Shown here piece by piece: positions 59,765-64,000 of a stretch of 64,000 nucleotides of DNA. This DNA is from Desulfopila inferna (GTDB taxonomy: Bacteria; Desulfobacterota; Desulfobulbia; Desulfobulbales; Desulfocapsaceae), in contig NZ_JAFFQE010000004.1 of the NCBI RefSeq assembly GCF_016919005.1, forward strand, positions 124,001-188,000, in the 5' to 3' direction. How positions within the stretch are numbered: the stretch's first letter is position 1; every line of letters begins with the position of its first letter. Both the position numbers and the translations under genes were made by a program. The notes under the pieces were generated by a model. The model did no database searches. It was not told where the DNA came from and saw only the letters and a list, made by a program, of their open reading frames with translations.

Positions 59765-60118
59765 ATGATTGGAAACATTCTAAAGCTTGGTGGGTATGTA
59801 TTGCTGGCCAGGGAAGCGGCTGATTTTGTCATCAGCTCACAGCAACACCGGGAAAGAGAGCAGTACAGAAAACAGGCAGCCTGTTCGGTTTCGGGTTCGT
59901 TGATTGGCATGGCGGTGGGAGTTGGAATCGGACTGCTTTTTGCCCCACGACCCGGTAAAGAAACCCGGGAGATGATTTCCGAATCCGCCTGTAGCCAGCT
60001 TGAACGCCTGCAGTCCGGGATTATGGAAGGTAAGGATCAGGTGGTCGACATCATACATAAAAAAAAGGAGAAACTTTGCTCCGAAGCCGAAGAAGCAATA
60101 GAGAAAGCTGCAGGATAA
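59765..60118 (+). CDS. YtxH domain-containing membrane protein
   Basis: 117 residues. The YtxH signature VSGSLIGMAVGVGIGLLFAPRPGKETREMI contains one membrane helix of glycine-zipper type, followed by a charged helical tail. Such proteins are small envelope stress proteins of unknown mechanism. First of four membrane-protein genes in the same direction. AAGGAG lies before the ATG. Confidence 0.85.
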   Translation: MIGNILKLGGYVLLAREAADFVISSQQHREREQYRKQAACSVSGSLIGMAVGVGIGLLFAPRPGKETREMISESACSQLERLQSGIMEGKDQVVDIIHKKKEKLCSEAEEAIEKAAG

Positions 60119-60171
60119 TGATGCCTGTTCTGCAGGAGATTTGATCTCATAAAAAAGGAGCAGGGATAAAA

Positions 60172-60546
60172 ATGACTCTTACCGTGACCGTTGAAGGAAT
60201 TATGCTGTTGCTGCTGGGAATAATAGGGCTTGCCGTTGGCATCTACCTGCTGGTGGTTCTGAAGAACGCTAATAATCTCATCCTCAATGTAAATAAAACA
60301 TTGGCGGAAAACCAGGAGAAGATTGACCAGCTTCTTGCTCATCTGGAAGAGATAAGCGGCAATACCGCTCTTTTCAGCGGGCAGCTGAAAAGGCAGTTCG
60401 AGAAAAACGAGCTTGTGGTCAGTTCAATCTTCCAGACGGGAGCCGATTCATTACTCCTGGTCAATGATGCTACCAGCCGGATCAGGACCCTTGTTGGGAA
60501 CGTCAATGAAATCATCAAGGTTCTGAGTCGGTTCTTAAAAAAATGA
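60172..60546 (+). CDS. Single-span membrane protein with coiled coil (DUF948-like)
   Basis: 124 residues: one N-terminal membrane helix (IMLLLLGIIGLAVGIYLLVVL), then a long helical part with heptad-like spacing (INKTLAENQEKIDQLLAHLEEISG in general pattern). Matches the layout of DUF948 proteins that accompany YtxH. AAAGGAG lies 10 bases before the ATG. Confidence 0.75.
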   Translation: MTLTVTVEGIMLLLLGIIGLAVGIYLLVVLKNANNLILNVNKTLAENQEKIDQLLAHLEEISGNTALFSGQLKRQFEKNELVVSSIFQTGADSLLLVNDATSRIRTLVGNVNEIIKVLSRFLKK

Positions 60547-60625
60547 TTATGACGGTTTGGTTGAGGTGACAAAACCAGCATTGGATTCAATACCGGGACA
60601 AACCGTTGGGGAGAGAGAAAAAATC

Positions 60626-60985
60626 ATGCAGGTAACCCTAACGCTGAATCATTTCATAATAATGTTTTTCTGCGGAATTCTGGTGATAATCATCGTATAT
60701 GCTCTGCAAATCTACAAGAATATCAATGAAGAATTATCGGCCATAACAGCCAGGATTACCAGATTTCAGGAGCGCATCTCTCGGGCAGCTGAGAAGATGC
60801 AGCAGTCAGCTGCTGATTTCCAGTGCATAAGCGAAGAATTTACCGGGAAAAGAGCATCCTGCCGGAAAAAGAATGATCGCTGTGCAATCGGTATTTCAGA
60901 AAGCATAGCTGATTTCAAGGAGGCCCTGACGATTTTGAGACATGGGGGCATGCTGAAAAAGAAGAAAAGATTTTTTAAATTTTAG
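60626..60985 (+). CDS. Single-span membrane protein with coiled coil, second
   Basis: 119 residues with one membrane helix ([21 protein letters not shown]) followed by a helical region ([19 protein letters not shown]). Same layout as the preceding gene, perhaps a distant paralogue. ATG 60626 fits the helix start; a TTG 69 bases upstream would add a polar leader without support. Confidence 0.7.
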   Translation: MQVTLTLNHFIIMFFCGILVIIIVYALQIYKNINEELSAITARITRFQERISRAAEKMQQSAADFQCISEEFTGKRASCRKKNDRCAIGISESIADFKEALTILRHGGMLKKKKRFFKF

Positions 60986-61002
60986 AATTCGGAGGTAATG
61001 CT

Positions 61003-61170
61003 ATGTTTTACTGGGCTGTTGTTTTTTTGATTATCGGCTTAGTTGCCGGAGTGTTTGGATTAACAGGAATAGCCGGTGCAGCTACAAATATTGCCTGGAT
61101 CCTATTTGTGATTGGATTGATCCTGTTTGTCGTTTTCCTGATCTTTGGCAGAGGATCTTCCGCCAGATAA
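61003..61170 (+). CDS. DUF1328 (YtjA-like) small membrane protein
   Basis: 55 residues: [19 protein letters not shown], then [20 protein letters not shown] and [15 protein letters not shown]. This is the two-helix DUF1328 pattern (LxAGxxGFxGIAG...). GGAGG at 60991-60995 gives ideal spacing. Often induced by envelope or osmotic stress; mechanism unknown. Ends the small membrane-protein cluster, with a terminator 20 bp on. Confidence 0.88.
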   Translation: MFYWAVVFLIIGLVAGVFGLTGIAGAATNIAWILFVIGLILFVVFLIFGRGSSAR

Positions 61171-61189
61171 CGGAGGCAGCCGAATCCGT

Positions 61190-61221
61190 TTCCCTTAACC
61201 TGCTTTGGCAGGTTAAGGGAA
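61190..61221 (+). terminator. Terminator after the DUF1328 gene
   Basis: TTCCCTTAACCTGC (61190-61203) pairs perfectly with GCAGGTTAAGGGAA (61208-61221), 14 bp with a 4-nt loop, then TCCTGTTTT. Confidence 0.8.
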
Positions 61222-61476
61222 TCCTGTTTTAGATTCAGGTACATTCACGTAATCTTCCTGAATCAGAGGATAATTTCTGTTGCCCAAATTTCGAAAACAG
61301 ATGGTTCAGTGAGGAATTCATCCGTCAACCGATTGAGTGTGCATGGCACTGACCTGTTGCGCTGTTTTCTGGCCTGAGCCTGGAGTTTCTACAGGAATTA
61401 AGGATGAGGTTGCCGTCTGCGTGGCGGCCTATATATAGAAGAACACCAAAATGAGACTAACAAATATGGAGGAAAA
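61222..61476. other. Intergenic region upstream of hemerythrin gene
   Basis: No gene; together with the terminator it makes a gap of about 300 bp. I see no confident promoter or known operator. Confidence 0.4.
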
Positions 61477-61926
61477 ATGAGCGAACATAAATTCCTTCTC
61501 CATCTGCGAGAAGATCACCAGGAACAGAAAGAACTGGGTAGAAAACTTGTGGAGGCAAAATCTTCTGAAGACCGCCAAAAATTACGGCAGCAGTTTTACA
61601 GCGCTCTCTACCCGCATATGGTAGGTGAGGAGGCCTCAATGTTCAAGCTGCTCAGTGAAGCTGACGACGAAGAGGTCAAAGATGATGCGCTCGAGGGACT
61701 GCAGGAGCATCATGTGGCAAAAATCATTCTCCGGGAAATCATGGAAATAGATACGCAGAGTGCTATTTTCAAGGCAAAGGCCAAGGTCCTGGATGAAATC
61801 AATCGGCACCACATTGAAGAGGAGGAAGAAGATGTTTTCGGCCACCTCAAGAAGATGTGCAGTGAAGACCAGATGGACGAGCTGTTCGAGAAATATGAAA
61901 AGGCTGAAGACGAGGTTGAGTCATAA
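61477..61926 (+). CDS. Hemerythrin HHE domain protein
   Basis: 149 residues, a four-helix bundle with His/Glu ligands for a di-iron site: HLREDHQEQKELG, ALYPHMVGEEASMF, GLQEHHVAKIIL, and INRHHIEEEEEDVFGHLKK. Bacterial members sense or carry O2, or handle iron and NO/H2O2. In an anaerobe it is likely part of oxygen defence. GGAGG lies before the ATG; its terminator is at 62059. Confidence 0.88.
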   Translation: MSEHKFLLHLREDHQEQKELGRKLVEAKSSEDRQKLRQQFYSALYPHMVGEEASMFKLLSEADDEEVKDDALEGLQEHHVAKIILREIMEIDTQSAIFKAKAKVLDEINRHHIEEEEEDVFGHLKKMCSEDQMDELFEKYEKAEDEVES

Positions 61927-62058
61927 GCTGTTTCGCCTCACTTCTCCGCGCATGATGCAGAGATCAGATTTCTGATAGGAGGAGAGTTGTTTATATAGTA
62001 AAGAGGCAAGAGAAGAATACATCGGGCATCCTTCTCTTTTTGCGGCAGGAATGATGGT

Positions 62059-62100
62059 GCCGTCAGCACGTTAGGAGCCATGCTGACGGCTTTTGTTTTT
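62059..62100 (+). terminator. Terminator downstream of hemerythrin gene
   Basis: GCCGTCAGCA (62059-62068) pairs with TGCTGACGGC (62081-62090), 10 bp, followed by TTTTGTTTTT. Confidence 0.82.
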
Positions 62101-62116
62101 AATGACCTGGGCTTAT

Positions 62117-62689
62117 TTAGTTACTACTGGGACTCTGGGTGTCGATCTTCTGAGGATCTGTGAAATCCTGGGTATCTATGTTCGTCTGAGGAGCCGGTTC
62201 CATAGGATCTGGATCCATCTGGTCGGTCATCGTGGTATCCCCTGGGTCTTCTTTTTCCCACGCCGGCGCTACACCGTAGTGAGTTTCCAGGTCACGCCGA
62301 TAATCACGATCAGACAATTCGGCCTGTGCCGGGACGTTTTCAAGTCTGTTTTCATCAATAGTAAGTTTGGCCTGCTCACCGTCAAACTCGAATGCTCCCA
62401 GCGGTGCGGCTACTATTTCCTCACCAGTCTCAAGCGCCCCTTCCCTGGAAATGGTGACGAACTGTACCTCGCCCGTTTCCGTATCGATCCTTACCTCTTT
62501 GATTTCACCGATTTCATCACCTGTCTGCGAGACGACCTGCATTCCCTTTAATTCCTCAGCAGATTTGATTTTGGCTGATTCCAGCTGTTGTTCTGCTGAT
62601 GATTTCGTGTACTCATCCGCTGCGTAAAGCGGAACTGTAAAGGCCAGTGTCGCTGCAGCTGTGATCAACTTTGTAGCTAATTTATTCAT
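62117..62689 (-). CDS. Exported PRC-barrel protein, copy 1
   Basis: 190 residues. Signal peptide ending PLYA-A (about 24), so periplasmic. A PRC-barrel-like domain (GMQVVSQTGDEIGEIKEVRIDTETGEVQFVTIS) at about 48-130, then a C-terminal tail with DRDYRRDLETHYGVAPAWEK and PAPQTNIDTQDFTDPQKIDT. Shared closely with the next protein. PRC-barrels are small beta domains in RNA-processing, photosynthetic and stress proteins; the role here is unknown. Confidence 0.83.
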   Translation of the reverse strand: MNKLATKLITAAATLAFTVPLYAADEYTKSSAEQQLESAKIKSAEELKGMQVVSQTGDEIGEIKEVRIDTETGEVQFVTISREGALETGEEIVAAPLGAFEFDGEQAKLTIDENRLENVPAQAELSDRDYRRDLETHYGVAPAWEKEDPGDTTMTDQMDPDPMEPAPQTNIDTQDFTDPQKIDTQSPSSN

Positions 62690-63028
62690 GATTAGTTCCT
62701 CTTGGTAACTATCTTATTGAGTGGTTAGGTGCATCCATTCTGTCCTGTTTTCCAACCAGCTGAGCTGCAGACGCTGTATATTAAGCGTCTCTGTGCTATC
62801 CAATTTAGCAGAAAGCCGGTTATCAGGCTGGTTGCTAGCGTATACTTTAGTGGAGCAATTATTATGCCAGCGGAAAAGAGAAAGCGGAGGGTGACAATAA
62901 GCTTCCTCAACGGCCTCCAGCAAGCAAAAAAGGGGTGCCGCGAAGGCACCCCTTTTTGATTACAATAATGAATGGCTGCGGCAACGCCGCTTATGCGGTG
63001 TCACCGGTTGCAGATAAAGACGGATCTC
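62690..63028. other. Intergenic region between the PRC-barrel paralogues
   Basis: 339 bp, holds the terminator at 62926-62957 and the promoter region of copy 1, which I cannot place. No gene seen. Confidence 0.4.
62926..62957 (-). terminator. Bidirectional terminator of PRC-barrel copy 2
   Basis: AGGGGTGCC (62931-62939) pairs with GGCACCCCT (62945-62953), 9 bp with a 5-nt loop. It has A tract before and T tract after, so works on both strands; downstream of copy 2 on the minus strand. Confidence 0.83.
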
Positions 63029-63664
63029 TTAGTTCTGGGTATCTATTTTCTGTGGATCTGTAAACTCCTGAGAATCTATGTTCGTCTGGGGAGCCGGTTC
63101 ACCAGACTCTTGCATCTGCGGACCCTGGGTGGTGTCGCCTAGATCTTCCTTCTCCCATGCCGGAGCCACACCATAGTGAGTCTCTAAGTCGCGCTGGTAA
63201 TCTCTGTCGTTAGCCTCTGCTGTCTGCTCCGGGACATTTTCGAGCTTGGATTGGTCAACGGTCAATGTAGCCTGTTCATCGCCAAATTCGAAGGCGCCCA
63301 GCGGAGCTGCAACTTCCTCGCCGCCCATGCCGAGAATACCGCCCTTGGAGATAGTGACGAATTGTACTTCACCGGACTGCTCGTCTATCTTGACGTTTTT
63401 GATTTCACCAATCTCTTCTCCCTCCTGAGAAACTACTGCCATTCCTTGAAGCTCCTCTGCTGTTATCAATTGACCGGCCTGCATTTTATCGGTCTGCATT
63501 TGACCGGTCTGCATTTGATCGGAATGCATTTTATCGGACTGCTGCTGAGTTGCACCCGCCGGCTGTTGAGAGTCGGATTTCATACCAGGCTCGTCAGCGG
63601 CATAGAGTGGAATAGCGAAGGCCAATGCTGCGGATGTGATAAAAGTGATTGTTGCTTTCTTCAT
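63029..63664 (-). CDS. Exported PRC-barrel protein, copy 2 with Met/Gln repeats
   Basis: 211 residues. ATG 63664 has GGAGG upstream and starts the signal peptide (MKKATITFITSAALAFAIPL, then YAADEP). Before the PRC-barrel lies a low-complexity linker of five-residue units (DKMHS DQMQT GQMQT DKMQA GQL), encoded by imperfect 15-nt repeats at about 63470-63540. The barrel and the C-terminal tail (DRDYQRDLETHYGVAPAWEK) match copy 1, so the two are a tandem duplication. Confidence 0.83.
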   Translation of the reverse strand: MKKATITFITSAALAFAIPLYAADEPGMKSDSQQPAGATQQQSDKMHSDQMQTGQMQTDKMQAGQLITAEELQGMAVVSQEGEEIGEIKNVKIDEQSGEVQFVTISKGGILGMGGEEVAAPLGAFEFGDEQATLTVDQSKLENVPEQTAEANDRDYQRDLETHYGVAPAWEKEDLGDTTQGPQMQESGEPAPQTNIDSQEFTDPQKIDTQN

Positions 63665-64000
63665 TTTGTTCCTCCTTGATAGATGAATCGAGATGTTTCG
63701 GTGAATGCACCTTGCATCCAGTCTTCCTTTATCCCAAAAGCGGTCTGTTTGATCAGACCGTGACTGCTGTTTCTTTTCAGCAGTTGTTCTGTATGAAGCA
63801 ATTACCATGCCAGGACTTAAAAGATGTCCGGCTCATGGGCCGGAATGGATAATTATTAGGGAATTAGAGTGACTTGCTCGGAAATTGGTAAGTTCCTGAC
63901 ACAATGTTCGGATTGGCGGACTGGAAGTTTAAAAAAATGAACTCAGAGAGCGACAAATTCATTTCAGGGCTACAATAGGAGAAGAAGAGGGGGAGTAAAA
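63665..64000. other. Window end without supported gene
   Basis: Promoter region of PRC-barrel copy 2 and sequence up to the window edge. AGCGGTCTG-TTTGAT-CAGACCGTG (about 63740-63765) contains a short CGGTCTG/CAGACCG dyad. Nothing else is recognised. Confidence 0.4.

Noticed and set aside
63460-63550. Regular short repeats that might suggest a CRISPR array.
   Set aside because: Units are 15 nt, in frame, and encode the Met/Gln linker of the PRC-barrel protein; there are no spacers.

Overview
The window looks like a piece of chromosome from a strictly anaerobic Desulfobacterota bacterium, most likely a sulfate reducer or sulfur disproportionator of the Desulfobulbales type. Evidence is a complete HdrABC-MvhADG set with an FrhB-like protein, a tetraheme cytochrome/Tat ferredoxin/NrfD complex, a tungstate transporter plus a tungsten aldehyde oxidoreductase, rubredoxin, hemerythrin, a DsrC-like protein and a sulfur-import/rhodanese operon. 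The lineage is inferred from gene content only: there is no rRNA, tRNA or dsrAB here, and no complete mobile element.

Layout. 1-3.0 kb: polar amino-acid ABC transporter. 3.3-6.6 kb: small singletons (MobB-like GTPase, secreted protein, histidine phosphatase, Mut7-C protein, DUF2007 protein). 6.9-9.7 kb: CPH-type copper ATPase and an IscA-like protein. 10.2-14.8 kb: soluble histidine kinase converging on a cytochrome c/FeS/NrfD operon, with a truncated cas4 relic behind its promoter. 15.3-23.6 kb (minus): hdrA-hdrC-hdrB-mvhD-mvhG-mvhA-protease, then an FrhB-like gene. 24.3-28.1 kb: beta-hydroxyacid dehydrogenase, ADP-forming acyl-CoA synthetase with swapped domain order, PIN-like protein. 28.1-32.4 kb: DtxR-type regulator divergent from a HTH-binding-protein regulator and tupABC. 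32.8-38.4 kb: rubredoxin, C-terminal J-domain protein, citramalate synthase, cysteine hydrolase, K+ channel. 38.6-42.3 kb (minus): GntR regulator, dicarboxylate/amino-acid symporter, D-cysteine desulfhydrase family enzyme, RidA. 42.9-46.4 kb: two alpha/beta hydrolases, a DsrC homologue without its redox cysteines, a glycine-zipper lipoprotein. 46.5-52.2 kb: aroA, tungsten AOR with its ferredoxin, transketolase. 52.4-55.9 kb: two glycosyltransferases and a YchF-like protein. 56.3-59.1 kb (minus): MBL-rhodanese protein with two YeeE/YedE half-transporters, and a repeat-bearing lipoprotein. 59.8-63.7 kb: envelope/stress genes (YtxH, two membrane-anchored coiled coils, DUF1328, hemerythrin, two PRC-barrel paralogues).

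How the genes fit together. MvhADG would oxidise H2 and HdrA would bifurcate the electrons between ferredoxin and a disulfide or other acceptor at HdrBC. Ferredoxin could be re-used by the AOR/ferredoxin pair, whose tungsten cofactor would be supplied by TupABC. The cytochrome/FeS/NrfD complex would exchange electrons between periplasm and the quinone pool. The YeeE/YedE-rhodanese operon and the D-cysteine operon handle sulfur species.

Not explained by ordinary genes: several dispersed intergenic repeats, including a palindromic family with one 55-bp and one 159-bp highly structured copy, a 37-bp repeat around a C/G-rich dyad, and a family sharing a TCGTAAAAA core; a nested hairpin upstream of hdrA; and a segment shared by the leaders of two envelope-protein genes whose differences fall at third codon positions.
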